Source: an uncultured Massilia sp. (lineage in GTDB: Bacteria > Pseudomonadota > Gammaproteobacteria > Burkholderiales > Burkholderiaceae). From it: a stretch of 64,000 bases of DNA. A model generated the notes under the pieces. It saw only the letters and a list, made by a program, of their open reading frames with translations. It was not told the origin of the DNA and ran no database searches. The stretch lies in contig CAMLMV010000011.1 of the NCBI GenBank assembly GCA_946481275.1, positions 1-64,000 on the forward strand. Direction: 5' to 3'. How positions within the stretch are numbered: position 1 is the first letter of the stretch; each line of letters begins with the position of its first letter. Of the stretch, positions 50,961-61,736 are shown in pieces. A program made the translations under genes and the position numbers.

Positions 50961-51995
50961 TCAGGCCACCCGCGTCCACATCCGGTACAGCGGTGCTATC
51001 CCCAGCACGACGACGACCATGCGCGCGACGTGGAACGCCGTCACGACGGGCACGCCCAGGTGCAGCACGCGCGCCGTCAGCGCCATCTCGGCGATGCCGC
51101 CCGGCGACGTGGCCAGCACCATCGTCCCCGGATGCAGGCCCGTCACCTCCGCCACGCAGAACGCGAACAGCCCGGCCAGCAGCAACGTGACCGCCGTGCA
51201 CGCGGCCACGCTGGCCAGGAAGCGCGGCGCCGTGTGCACGAACGCGGGCGTGAACCGTGTGCCGAGCGAGACGCCGATGAACAGCTGGCCCGTGCGGATC
51301 ATCCATTCCGGCAGGCGCGAGAGCTGCACGCCGGCCGCCGTCAGCATCAGCGCGACGACGAGCGGGCCGATCACCCAGGCGTTCGGTACGCGCAGGCGTT
51401 TCAGCGCCAGCGCGGCGCCGCTCGTGACGGCGACGAGCACGCACAGGCCGGCCGCGTCGACCCGGCCGGCGAGCGGCACGAACGCATCCAGGCCGTTGCC
51501 CCAGCCGTGAGCGGCGAACCAGCGCACGGCGAACGGAATGGTGCCGACGACCATCATGATGCGCAGGCTGTGCGCGGCCGCCACGCGTTCGACGACGGCG
51601 CCGTGGCGCTCCGCCTGCACGGCCATCTCGGATGCGCCGCCGACGGCCATCGCGAAGAAGGCCGTCGCGGCGTCGCTGCCGGACAGGCGCCGCAGCAGCG
51701 CGCCGCCGGCCATGCCGAGGCAGATGGCGAAGGAGACGGCCAGGACGATCCAGCCGAGGTGCCGGGCCAGCACCGCCAGCACGGGCGCGCTGAAGTACAG
51801 GCCCAGCGCGGTGCCGATGGCCCACTGCCCCGCTTCGCGCGCCTGCACGGGGGCGGAGAGGCGCGCGCCCAGCATGCAGGCGATCGCCGTCGAGAACAGC
51901 GGGCCGATCATCCACGGCAGCGGCGTGTCGAGGAAGATGCAGAGCTGCGCCGCCGTGAAGGCCAGCGCCAGCGCGGGGAGGAACGTCCTGATCAG
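50961..51995 (-). CDS. AbrB-family (DUF/PF05145) membrane protein
   Basis: About 344 residues with ten or more hydrophobic helices in two repeated halves, each with the glycine/proline pattern of the AbrB duplication family (PLPWMIGPLFSTAIAC, PNAWVIGPLVVALM; GGASEMAVQ, GGIAEMALTA). Such proteins are often encoded with tricarboxylate-type transporters, and their transport role is unproven. No ATG, GTG or TTG lies at the natural beginning. A CTG at 51995 overlaps the upstream stop codon (CTGA), while the nearest standard start is GTG at 52106 inside the ATPase gene. It is the last gene of the uptake operon. Confidence 0.8.
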   Translation of the reverse strand: MIRTFLPALALAFTAAQLCIFLDTPLPWMIGPLFSTAIACMLGARLSAPVQAREAGQWAIGTALGLYFSAPVLAVLARHLGWIVLAVSFAICLGMAGGALLRRLSGSDAATAFFAMAVGGASEMAVQAERHGAVVERVAAAHSLRIMMVVGTIPFAVRWFAAHGWGNGLDAFVPLAGRVDAAGLCVLVAVTSGAALALKRLRVPNAWVIGPLVVALMLTAAGVQLSRLPEWMIRTGQLFIGVSLGTRFTPAFVHTAPRFLASVAACTAVTLLLAGLFAFCVAEVTGLHPGTMVLATSPGGIAEMALTARVLHLGVPVVTAFHVARMVVVVLGIAPLYRMWTRVA

Positions 51996-53065
51996 AACAC
52001 CCAGAGCTTCTCGGCCGGCATCTCGAGCCAGTACTGGCCCGGATCGACGCGATGCTTCGAATACGCGCGCACGCTCGCGTTGCCGTGCTTGAACAGGCAC
52101 TCCCACCGGTCGCCCAGGTACATGCAGGTGGACAGCGGCAGCTGGATGCCGTTGTCGACGGGCGTGCGGCCGATGCGCACTTCTTCCACGCGGATCAGCG
52201 CCGACGCTTCCACGTCCGGATCCGATGCACCGCTGCCGCGCGCCGTCGCGTTCAGCGCCATGCCTTCCACCTGCACGCGCGCCGCGCCGCCGTTGCGCGC
52301 CACCACGCGCGCCGGCAGGCGGTTGTTACTGCCCATGAACTCCGCGGTGAACAGCGTGTCCGGCGATTCGTACATCGATTGCGGCGTGCCCTGCTGCTCG
52401 ATCTTGCCGTTGTTGAGCAGGAGGATGCGGTCCGAGATCGCCATCGCCTCGGCCTGGTCGTGCGTGACCATCAGCGCCGAGAGGCCAAGGCGCACGATCA
52501 GCTCGCGCAGGAAGGCGCGGGCTTCCTCGCGCAGCTTGGCGTCCAGGTTCGACAGTGGTTCGTCGAGCAGGATCACGGGCGGGTTGTAGACGAGCGCGCG
52601 GGCGATCGCCACGCGCTGCTGCTGGCCGCCGGACAGCTGGTGCGGGAAGCGTTCGCCAAGGTGGCCGAGGCCCAGCTGCGCGAGCACTTCGCGCACCTTC
52701 GGCTCGATGTCGCGCGCGGTCATCTTGCGCAGCTTGAGGCCGTAGGCGACGTTGTCGAACACGGTCTTGTGCGGCCACAGCGCGTACGACTGGAACACGA
52801 GGCCCAGGTTGCGCGCTTCCGCCGGCAGTTCGAGCTTCCTGCTGCCGTCGAACACGCGGCGCTCGCCGATGTCGATCGTGCCGGCTTTCGGGCTTTCCAG
52901 GCCGGCCACGGCGCGCAGCAGCGTGGTCTTGCCGCTGCCCGAGGGGCCCAGCAGCGCCACGACTTCGCCGCGCTGCAAATGCATCGACACGCCCTTCAGG
53001 ATCGGGTTGGCGGTGGCGCCGCTGCCGTAGTCGAGGTGCAGGTCGTTGACGGTCAAAACGTTCAT
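51992..53065 (-). CDS. ABC transporter ATP-binding protein (FbpC/PotA-like)
   Basis: A 357-residue ATPase with Walker A GPSGSGKTT, the Q-loop in LGLVFQSYALWPHKTV, the signature LSGGQQQR, Walker B VILLDEPLSNLDA and the switch histidine in MVTHDQ. A C-terminal TOBE-type beta domain (~240-357) is present. This architecture drives importers of iron(III), polyamines, sugar phosphates or organic acids. It follows the fused permease by 18 bases, and its stop overlaps the AbrB-type gene. The substrate must be judged from the binding protein. Confidence 0.93.
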   Translation of the reverse strand: MNVLTVNDLHLDYGSGATANPILKGVSMHLQRGEVVALLGPSGSGKTTLLRAVAGLESPKAGTIDIGERRVFDGSRKLELPAEARNLGLVFQSYALWPHKTVFDNVAYGLKLRKMTARDIEPKVREVLAQLGLGHLGERFPHQLSGGQQQRVAIARALVYNPPVILLDEPLSNLDAKLREEARAFLRELIVRLGLSALMVTHDQAEAMAISDRILLLNNGKIEQQGTPQSMYESPDTLFTAEFMGSNNRLPARVVARNGGAARVQVEGMALNATARGSGASDPDVEASALIRVEEVRIGRTPVDNGIQLPLSTCMYLGDRWECLFKHGNASVRAYSKHRVDPGQYWLEMPAEKLWVF

Positions 53066-53083
53066 GATATGTCTCGTATTGGT

Positions 53084-54895
53084 TTAGTTATGCAGCTTGA
53101 CGCCGAAGCGCAGCGCGATCCCGAGGCCGATGGCCACGAGCGTGATGTTGATGAACGAGAGCGCGGCCACGAGGTCCGTCGAGCCGCCGGCCCACAGCGA
53201 CACGAGCATCGCGCCGATCACCTCGGTACCGGGCGACAGCAGGTACACGCCCGTCGAGTATTCGCGTTCGAAGATCAGGAACACCATCAGCCAGGCGCCC
53301 AGCATGCCGAACTTGATCAGCGGGAGCGTCACGTCGCGGGTCACGCGGCCGCGGCTGGCGCCGACGGCGCGTGCCGCCTCTTCCAGTTCCGGGCCAACCT
53401 GCAGCAGCGACGTCGACACGAGGCGCATGCCGTACGCGAGCCACACGACGGAGTAGGCGAGCCACAGCGCAAAGATCGTCGAGCGCAGCTGGCGCAGTGC
53501 CGGGATGAAGTGCTCCGACAGCCAGGCGGCCACGCCGTTGTCCATGCCGTGCAGGATGCCGTCCAGCCAGCTCGGCACGAACAGGAACACCCACAGGAAC
53601 GACAGGCCGGCCAGCAGGCCCGGCACGGCGCGCGGCACGAGCACGCTGTAGTCCAGCAGGCGCGTGACGCCGTCGTTCTTGCGGTGCATGGCCAGCGCGA
53701 TCGCGGTGTAGCAGGCCACGGCCAGCGCGCCGCCGATCACGCCGATCAGGATCGTGTTGACGATGCCGCGCACGAGCGACGGTTGTTCGAAGATGTCGCG
53801 GAAGTGCTGCAGCGTGAGCACGTCGGCCAGTTTGACGCCCTCGCCCCAGTACTGGACGAACGAGCGCAGCACGATGCCGGTCAGCGGCAGCACGATGGTG
53901 ACGGCGATCCACGTGCCCAGCACGGCGAAGGCCACCCACTTCCACTTGCCCAGCGCGAGCGGTTTCTGGCGCGCGCCCTTGCCCTTGATGGAGACGTATT
54001 TGTTGGCCGACTTCAGGAGCCAGCGCTGCAGCATCACGAGCGGCATCGTCACGGCGACGAGGCACACGGCGACGGCGGCCATCAGGTGGTACGACGGCGT
54101 GCCCAGTTTATTGGTCAGCTTGTACAGATACGTGGCCAGCACGAGGTGGCCTTCCGGGTCGCCCAGTACGAGCACGAGGCCGAACACTTCGAAGCCGAGG
54201 AAGAACACGAGCACGCCCGCATACGCGAGGGCCGGCATGATCATCGGCAGCGACACGTTGAACATCACCTGCCACGGCGACGCGCCCGAGACGCGCGCCG
54301 CTTCTTCCACGTCGGAGCCGAGGCTCTTCAGCGCGGACGAGGCGTACAGGTACACGTGCGGCACGTGCGTGAGGCCGGCGATCACGACGATGCTCGTGAA
54401 CGAGTAAACGTTCCACGGCACGAAGCCCAGCAGGTCGTGCGCCCACGTCGAATAGAAGCCGACGGGGCCCATGGAAACGACGTAGCCGAAGCCCATCACC
54501 ATCGGCGACACGAAGATCGGCACGAGCAGCAGCGGCGCGATGATGCCGCGTCCCGGCAGGTCGGTGCGGACCATCAGGAAGGCGAGCATGCCGCCCAGCG
54601 GCACGGCGATGGCGGCGAGGCCGGAGGCCAGCACGAGACCGTTCTTGAAGGCGAGCCAGAAGTCGGCGTCGTCGAAGATGAAGCGGTACGCATCCAGCCC
54701 GAGCATCTTGTCGGGCATGAAGAACGGCGCCGTCAGGAAGCTCTGGTAGAAGACGAGGTACAGCGGCAGGAAGATGGCCACGCAGGTGACCAGCACGACG
54801 ATGGCGCGCGTCCAGTTGAAGCGCGGCGCGCGCACGGCCGGCAGGCTGCCGGTGTCGGTGCCCTTGGATTCCAGTGGCATGGTTGAAGTAGGCAT
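53084..54895 (-). CDS. ABC transporter permease, two fused modules (FbpB-like)
   Basis: A 603-residue inner-membrane protein with about 12 helices and two permease modules in one chain, as in FbpB/AfuB. Each module has its EAA loop for docking the ATPase: EEAARVSGASPWQVMFNVSLP in two parts around residue 220, and EEAARAVGASRGRVTRDVTLP near 515. It lies between the binding-protein gene (54 bases upstream) and the ATPase gene. An N-terminal cytoplasmic segment of ~30 residues precedes the first helix. Confidence 0.92.
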   Translation of the reverse strand: MPTSTMPLESKGTDTGSLPAVRAPRFNWTRAIVVLVTCVAIFLPLYLVFYQSFLTAPFFMPDKMLGLDAYRFIFDDADFWLAFKNGLVLASGLAAIAVPLGGMLAFLMVRTDLPGRGIIAPLLLVPIFVSPMVMGFGYVVSMGPVGFYSTWAHDLLGFVPWNVYSFTSIVVIAGLTHVPHVYLYASSALKSLGSDVEEAARVSGASPWQVMFNVSLPMIMPALAYAGVLVFFLGFEVFGLVLVLGDPEGHLVLATYLYKLTNKLGTPSYHLMAAVAVCLVAVTMPLVMLQRWLLKSANKYVSIKGKGARQKPLALGKWKWVAFAVLGTWIAVTIVLPLTGIVLRSFVQYWGEGVKLADVLTLQHFRDIFEQPSLVRGIVNTILIGVIGGALAVACYTAIALAMHRKNDGVTRLLDYSVLVPRAVPGLLAGLSFLWVFLFVPSWLDGILHGMDNGVAAWLSEHFIPALRQLRSTIFALWLAYSVVWLAYGMRLVSTSLLQVGPELEEAARAVGASRGRVTRDVTLPLIKFGMLGAWLMVFLIFEREYSTGVYLLSPGTEVIGAMLVSLWAGGSTDLVAALSFINITLVAIGLGIALRFGVKLHN

Positions 54896-54949
54896 GGGAG
54901 TGTCCGATCGATGTAAAGCCGGCGGGCGCGTGGCCCGCCGTGAGACGAC

Positions 54950-56038
54950 TTACTTCTTGCCGGCGGTGGCTTTCCACTCCTTCAGGAACGCCAGGCGCAG
55001 CGCCGGATCCAGGTACTCGCCGACGGCCGGGCTCACCGGCAGCGGCTTGATGTTCTTCTCGCCGACCATCTTGATCAGGTCAGTGGACGTCGTTTCGCCC
55101 GTGACGTCGGCGCGGATCGCATACAGCTTGGAGGCGTTGGCGATGATGGTCTGGCCGCGGTGCGACAGCATGTAGTCGATCCACAGCTTCGACGCGTTCG
55201 GGTGCTTGGACATCTTGTTGATGAACTGGACGCGCGAAATGATCAGGGTGTAGTCCTTGGGCAGCACGACGCCCAGCGACGGATCGTTCTTGGCGCGCAC
55301 GAGCGCATACGAACCCATCACGTTGTAGCCGATCAGGTTTTCACCCGACGAGATGCGCTCCAGCATGGTGCCGGTCGACGACTGCACGCGCACCCTGGCC
55401 ACGCCGAACGCCTGCTCCAGCTGCTTGTATTGCGGGAAGGCGCGCGCGTCCTGCGTCATGAACATGAAACCGACGCCGGATTTCTCGATGTCGTAGGTCG
55501 TGACCTTGTCCTGGAACTTCGGCTGCTGGATGATGCGCACGAAATCCGCGTGCGTCTGCGGGACTTCCTCGGGCTTCAGCAGGCGCTTGTTGTAGACGAA
55601 GGCGGCCGGCTCGAACGTGGTGCCGTAGGCCATGTCCTTCCACGTGGCCCAGCCCGGGATCTTCGCCGCTTCGACCGATTTATAGGGCAGCGCGTAGCCG
55701 CCGGCGACCAGCTTCATCTGCAGGTCCATCGCCGAGGACCACAGCACGTCGGCCGTATCGCCGCCGGCCGCGTTCTCGGAGAAGAAGCGGTTATAGACTT
55801 CGGTCGAGTTCATGTCGTTGTACTCGACGGTGATGCCCGGGTACAGCGACTTGAAATCGGTGATCAGCGGTTCCGCGGCCTTGCTGTCGGTGGCGCCATA
55901 GACCACCAGCTTGCCTTCCTTCTTCGCGCCGTCGATCAGTTGCTGGTAGCCGGCCGGGTAGCCAGCCGGGACCTGGGCCAGCACCGGTGCAGTCACTGCA
56001 AAGATAGCTGCTGCAATCAGGGTCTTCTTGAAATTCAT
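54950..56038 (-). CDS. ABC transporter substrate-binding protein (FbpA/AfuA-like, without the iron Tyr pair)
   Basis: A 362-residue periplasmic binding protein with signal peptide MNFKKTLIAAAIFAVTAPVLA and a two-lobed fold (GKLVVYGATDSKAAEPLI, YPGITVEYNDMNSTEVYNRF). In iron-binding FbpA two adjacent tyrosines coordinate Fe(III); the equivalent region here reads LIGYNVMGSYAL, with single separated tyrosines. An organic substrate (a carboxylate, phosphonate or sugar phosphate) is therefore more likely than iron. It follows the TctC-like gene by 20 bases on the same strand. Confidence 0.88.
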   Translation of the reverse strand: MNFKKTLIAAAIFAVTAPVLAQVPAGYPAGYQQLIDGAKKEGKLVVYGATDSKAAEPLITDFKSLYPGITVEYNDMNSTEVYNRFFSENAAGGDTADVLWSSAMDLQMKLVAGGYALPYKSVEAAKIPGWATWKDMAYGTTFEPAAFVYNKRLLKPEEVPQTHADFVRIIQQPKFQDKVTTYDIEKSGVGFMFMTQDARAFPQYKQLEQAFGVARVRVQSSTGTMLERISSGENLIGYNVMGSYALVRAKNDPSLGVVLPKDYTLIISRVQFINKMSKHPNASKLWIDYMLSHRGQTIIANASKLYAIRADVTGETTSTDLIKMVGEKNIKPLPVSPAVGEYLDPALRLAFLKEWKATAGKK

Positions 56039-56058
56039 GGTTGTCTCCTAGGGTGTTG

Positions 56059-57012
56059 TCAGTGTTCGCGGACCAGGTTGAATTCCCTGGCCTGTCGGTT
56101 GTAATCGTTGATGGCCTGTTTGACCCAGCGCGTGAGCGCGTCGCCCGTGAGGGAGAACGGGTACAGGCCGGCCTGGGCACGCAAAGCTGCGAAATCGGGG
56201 GTTGCCTGCATGCGGGCAAAAGCGTCGACCCAGCGGCGGTAGTCCGCATCCGGCACGCCGGGTCCCATCCACACGCCGCGGATCACGGGCCACACGATGT
56301 CGTAGCCCTGCTCGCGCGCCGTCGGCACGTTGGCCAGGACGCCGGGGAGGCGCTTTTCCGCCAGCACCGCCAGCACGCGCACCTTGCCCGGGCCGGCATA
56401 CAGCGCCGCTTCCGACGCGTCGCCCGAGATCACCTGCACGTAATTGGCGCTCATCGCGGTGAACGTCTCGCCGCCGCCTTCCAGCGCGACGAAGCGCAGG
56501 CGGCGCGGTTCGATGCCGGCGCGGCGCGCCAGCAGCGCGACCTTCATCCAGTCCTGGCTGCCGATGGTGCCGGACACGCCGATCAGGACCTGCTGCGGGT
56601 TCTTGCGGATCGCGTCCATCAGCTCGTCCAGGCTGTGCCACGGCGCGTCGGACCGCACGGCGATCATGCCGTAGTCGACGCCCAGCGCCGCGACCCAGCG
56701 CACGTCCTCCGCCGTCGCCTTGCCGAACTTGCCTTCGGCGAGGTTCAGCAGCGAACCGCCCGAGAACGCGACGAGCGTGTCCGGCTCGGCGCGCCGCTGC
56801 GAGACGAGCGTGTGCCACGCGACGGCGCCGATCCCGCCCGGCAGGTAGGCCAGTTTCAGCTTCGTGTCCGGCAAGGCCTTCTGGGCCAGCTTGCAGGTCA
56901 GGTCCATGGCGCCGCCCGGTTTGGACGGCACCACGCATTCGGCCTTCGCACTGGCCGTCGTCGCTGCCGCGTAAAGTACCGCGGCGGTCAGGATCTTGAT
57001 GGCGCGCTTCAT
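56059..57012 (-). CDS. Tripartite tricarboxylate transporter receptor (TctC/Bug family)
   Basis: A 317-residue periplasmic receptor of the Bug/TctC family with a signal peptide (AIKILTAAVLYAAATTASAKA). The early motif VPSKPGGAMDLTCKLAQKAL is the usual ligand-anchoring segment, and the middle PGGIGAVAWHTLVSQR and VIRGVWMGPGVPDADYRRW fit the family. No tctA or tctB membrane gene is near, so it is an orphan receptor placed between a porin and an ABC system, perhaps sensing or feeding its substrate to a partner. Upstream in-frame sequence is a shadow of the porin gene. Confidence 0.9.
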   Translation of the reverse strand: MKRAIKILTAAVLYAAATTASAKAECVVPSKPGGAMDLTCKLAQKALPDTKLKLAYLPGGIGAVAWHTLVSQRRAEPDTLVAFSGGSLLNLAEGKFGKATAEDVRWVAALGVDYGMIAVRSDAPWHSLDELMDAIRKNPQQVLIGVSGTIGSQDWMKVALLARRAGIEPRRLRFVALEGGGETFTAMSANYVQVISGDASEAALYAGPGKVRVLAVLAEKRLPGVLANVPTAREQGYDIVWPVIRGVWMGPGVPDADYRRWVDAFARMQATPDFAALRAQAGLYPFSLTGDALTRWVKQAINDYNRQAREFNLVREH

Positions 57013-57034
57013 GATGTTGCGGCCGCGGTCGTGA

Positions 57035-58090
57035 TCAGAACCGGTACTGGATGCCGGTGGTGACGCCGGTCTGCGTCGACCCGAAGCCCGGATCGTCGCG
57101 CGACAGGCCCACGAGCTGGCCGTGGTCGGCCTTGGCATGCGCCACCGATGCGTACAGCCAGACGCGCTTGGACAGCGAGTACATGGCACGCCCCACGAGC
57201 ATCGTCGGATCCGCGTCCTTCGCGGACGGCAGGTTCTTCGTGTTGACGTGGTAGACGGCGCCCGTCAGGGTCCACGGGTAGGCCGCCCAGGTGGCGCCGG
57301 CCCAGTAGGTGTCGCCGCGCACGTCCGCCGTGGCGGCCTTGCCCGCCTGGAGCTTGTAGCCGCGCATGCCGGCCTGGTAGGTCATCGGACCCGCCTTGTA
57401 CAGGGCGCCCAGGTGGAAGGCCGTCGTCTTGTCGCGGTTGCCGGTGGCGGCGAGCGTGTTGCCGTTGATTTGTTCGTACGACGCCATCAGGCCGACGGGG
57501 CCGCCGAACCAGGAACCGCCGGCGGCGTACTTGCGGCCATCGGCCGCGCTGCCGGCCTGCTCGCCCATGCCGATCGTGGCGCCGTAGGTGAAGCCGCCCG
57601 TGGTGCCGGTGTACTTGATCAGGTTGTCGAACGCGGTCGTCATGCCGTACTTCGACGGGCCGGTGGCGTTGCCGCTCGTGGCCCACGAATAGTTGGGCGC
57701 GAAGCCCATCGGGTCGAACTTGATGACCAGGTCGTAGGTCGTCGTGAACGAGCGGCCGATGATCACGCGGCCAAAGCCGCCTTCGAGGCCGACGTTGGCC
57801 TGGCGCTTGAACAGGTTGCCGTCCTGGGCGCCGGTGTCGAGCATCACGCCGCCTTCCAGGTTGAAGACGGCTTTCAGGCCGCCGCCCAGGTCTTCGCTGC
57901 CGCGGAAGCCCCAGCGCGACGTGTTCTTGCCGCCCGAGACGACGCGCACCTGGCTGCCGTCGTTGGCGTTGGCGTGGTTCACGTATTCGACGCCGGCATC
58001 CATGATGCCGTAGACCTGGACATTGGTCTGGGCGGATGCGTTCAGGGAAAGCGCTGCCAGGACGGCGAGCGCGAGGGCCGATTTCTTCAT
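57035..58090 (-). CDS. Gram-negative trimeric porin
   Basis: A 351-residue outer-membrane porin of the Burkholderiales/Neisseria type. It has a signal peptide (KKSALALAVLAALSLNASA), sixteen-strand barrel sequence starting VQVYGIMDAGVEYV and ending in the C-terminal phenylalanine of IQYRF, and the typical GSRWGFRGSEDLGGGLKA-like turn after strand 2 (here SRWGFRGSEDLGGG). GGAGAC precedes the ATG at 58090. It is the first gene of the leftward uptake operon and faces the TctD-like gene across a region with three direct repeats. Confidence 0.93.
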   Translation of the reverse strand: MKKSALALAVLAALSLNASAQTNVQVYGIMDAGVEYVNHANANDGSQVRVVSGGKNTSRWGFRGSEDLGGGLKAVFNLEGGVMLDTGAQDGNLFKRQANVGLEGGFGRVIIGRSFTTTYDLVIKFDPMGFAPNYSWATSGNATGPSKYGMTTAFDNLIKYTGTTGGFTYGATIGMGEQAGSAADGRKYAAGGSWFGGPVGLMASYEQINGNTLAATGNRDKTTAFHLGALYKAGPMTYQAGMRGYKLQAGKAATADVRGDTYWAGATWAAYPWTLTGAVYHVNTKNLPSAKDADPTMLVGRAMYSLSKRVWLYASVAHAKADHGQLVGLSRDDPGFGSTQTGVTTGIQYRF

Positions 58091-58157
58091 ATTGTCTCCG
58101 TTGTTGTAATCCGTGCGGTCGTATGCCGCTTCGTGAGACCAAGGATAGGTCCGCTTA

Positions 58158-58191
58158 CCTTTCAATCAGCTTTCACTGAACCTTTCAATCA
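58158..58191. promoter_or_regulatory. Three direct repeats, probable response-regulator binding site
   Basis: CCTTTCAATCA (58158-58168), GCTTTCACTGA (58169-58179) and CCTTTCAATCA (58181-58191), one per helical turn, between the porin and the TctD-like gene. Direct repeats at 11-12 base spacing are how OmpR/PhoB-type regulators bind DNA. They lie about 68-100 bases before the porin start. Confidence 0.65.
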
Positions 58192-58254
58192 CCACCGTTG
58201 TGGAAAACACGTAACGATGGAGACACGAAGCGCATCGTCGCTTACACTGGCGCG

Positions 58255-58953
58255 ATGCGAATCCTGTTAGTCGAAGACCACGTCGAGCTGTCGCACTGGG
58301 TATCCAAAGCCCTGCGCGACGCCCATCTCACCGTCGAATGCGCGGCCACCGGGGCCGACGCCGACGCGCTGCTGCACACCCAGGACTACGCGCTCGTGAT
58401 CCTGGACCTCACCCTGCCCCGCATGGACGGGCTGGAGGTGCTGCGCCGCCTGCGGGCGCGCGGCGGCACGCGCGGGCGCACGCCCGTGATGATCCTGACG
58501 GCGCGCGGTGGGCTGGAAGAACGGGTGCAGGGCCTGAACCTGGGCGCGGACGATTACCTCGCCAAGCCGTTCGAACTGGCCGAACTGGAAGCGCGCGTGA
58601 AGGCGCTGCTGCGCAGGAGTGTCGGCAACGAGGCGCTCGTGCACACGTGCGGGCAGCTCAGCTTCGACACCGTCGCGCGCATGTTCACCTACTGCGGCGA
58701 GCCGCTGGCGCTGACGCCGCGCGAACACGCCGTGCTGGAAGCGCTGATCTCGCGCCCCGGCCGCGCCGTGTCGAAGGAAAAGCTGTTCGACGAAGTGTTC
58801 GCGCTGGACGACGACGCGAACCTCGACGCCATCGAGCTGTACATCCACCGCGTGCGCAAGAAACTGGACAAGCGCCCGGACGGCGGCGCCGCCATCGCCA
58901 CCCTGCGCGGCATCGGCTACCTGCTGCAGGAACGGCCGCCGGCCGCGTCCTGA
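58255..58953 (+). CDS. Response regulator, OmpR/PhoB family (TctD-like)
   Basis: A 232-residue response regulator. The receiver domain starts MRILLVEDHVELS and has its phosphoacceptor aspartate in VILDLTLPRMDG (about residue 51) and the lysine in YLAKPFEL. The C-terminal winged helix carries the OmpR/PhoB pattern (ALTPREHAVLEALI, LDAIELYIHRVRKKL). It closely resembles TctD, which controls tricarboxylate uptake. The start at 58255 begins the receiver fold directly; 19 in-frame codons upstream lack family character. The sensor gene follows after 1 base, and the controlled genes probably include the divergent uptake operon. Confidence 0.9.
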   Translation: MRILLVEDHVELSHWVSKALRDAHLTVECAATGADADALLHTQDYALVILDLTLPRMDGLEVLRRLRARGGTRGRTPVMILTARGGLEERVQGLNLGADDYLAKPFELAELEARVKALLRRSVGNEALVHTCGQLSFDTVARMFTYCGEPLALTPREHAVLEALISRPGRAVSKEKLFDEVFALDDDANLDAIELYIHRVRKKLDKRPDGGAAIATLRGIGYLLQERPPAAS

Positions 58954-58954
58954 C

Positions 58955-60377
58955 ATGCTGCGGGCGTCACCGAAGCTCGGCAGCCTGCGCAACCAGCTGC
59001 TGCGCTGGCTGATCGTGCCACTCGTGATCCTCGTGGCGGCGAATGCAGTGTCGCTGTACCGCGACGCGCTCGACGCCGCCGACATCGCCTACGACCGCTC
59101 CCTGCTCGCGTCCACGCGCGCGCTGGCGGAACGGGTGTCCGTCCGCGACGGCAAGGTCGTGGCGGACGTACCCTACGTGGCGCTGGACAGTTTCGAGACC
59201 GACACGCTGGGCCGCATCTACTACCGCGTGGGCGGGCTGCACGGCGAGACGGTGTCCGGCTATGACGACCTGCCCCCCGTCCCGAAGGACACGCCGCGCT
59301 CGGAACTGTATCCCGCCCTCGTGCGTTTTTACCACGCCGACTACAACGGCGAGCCGGTGCGCATCGCCGCCCTGCTGCAGCCCGTGTACGACGATTCCAT
59401 GCGCGGCATCGCGCTGATCCAGGTGGGCGAGACGCTGGATGCGCGCCGGGCGCTGTCGCGGCGCATCCTGGTCAATACCCTGTGGCGCCAGGCGCTGCTG
59501 GTGCTGGCCGTGGCCACGCTCGTGTGGTTCGCCGTGCGCCTCGTGCTGCAGCCGCTGATGCAATTGAAACAGGTCGTGGAGACGCGCGCGATCTCCGACC
59601 TGTCCGACGTCGACGAAGCCCTCGTGCACCGCGAAGTGCGGCCGCTCGTCGCCGCGATGAACGGGACGATGGCGCGCATGCAGAACCTGATCGCGAGCCA
59701 GCGCCGCTTCATCGCCGACGCGTCGCACCAGCTGCGCACGCCGCTGACGGTGCTCAAGACACAGGCGGAACTCGCGCTGCGCGAAAACGATCCGGCCGCG
59801 ATGCAGGCCATCGTGCGCTCGATCGCGGCGACGACCGATTCGACGGTGCACCTGGCGAACCGCCTGCTGACGCTCGCGCGCATCGAGCACGGCGGCGCGA
59901 ACGCGGCGCTGGCGCCCGTGGCGCTGTCCGACGTGGCGCGCCAGGTGGGGCTGGAACTGGCGCTGCCGGCCGTCCAGAAAGGCATCGACCTCGCGCTGGA
60001 AGCGGAAGACGACGGCGCCACGACGATAGCCGGCCAGGCGCTGCTGCTGCACGAACTGGCGAGCAACCTCGTCGACAACGCGATCCGCTACACCCCGCCG
60101 GGCGGCACCGTGCTGCTACGCGTACGGCGCCTGATCGGCGTCGTCGTGCTGGACGTGCAGGACAGCGGGCCGGGGCTCGATCCGGCCGAATACGACAAGG
60201 TCTTCATGCCCTTCTACCGGGCACAGGCGACGCTGGAGAGCAATCCGGGCGGCACGGGCCTGGGTCTCGCCATCGTGCGCGACATCGCCACGGTGCACGG
60301 GGCGACGCTGGAGCTGGCCCCGGCCGAAAGCGGACGCGGATTGAAGGTCGGCGTCACATTCCCGGCGCCGGCGATGG

Positions 60378-60400
<23 letters not shown>
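58955..60400 (+). CDS. Sensor histidine kinase (TctE-like)
   Basis: A 481-residue membrane sensor. Two transmembrane helices (WLIVPLVILVAANAVSLY and ALLVLAVATLVWFAVRLVL) enclose a ~140-residue periplasmic domain. A HAMP-like linker, HisKA with the phosphorylated histidine in FIADASHQLRTPL, and the HATPase with DNAIRYTP and GTGLGLAI follow. Length and layout match TctE. It is translated from the same mRNA as the TctD-like regulator. Its 3' end overlaps the convergent DctD-like gene by 23 bases. Confidence 0.91.
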
Positions 60401-61727
<1,327 letters not shown>

Positions 61728-61736
61728 TGTTGTCTC

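Noticed and set aside
52052..54886. 944-codon antisense frame over the ABC genes
   Set aside because: Histidine/arginine-rich shadow of the permease and ATPase genes.
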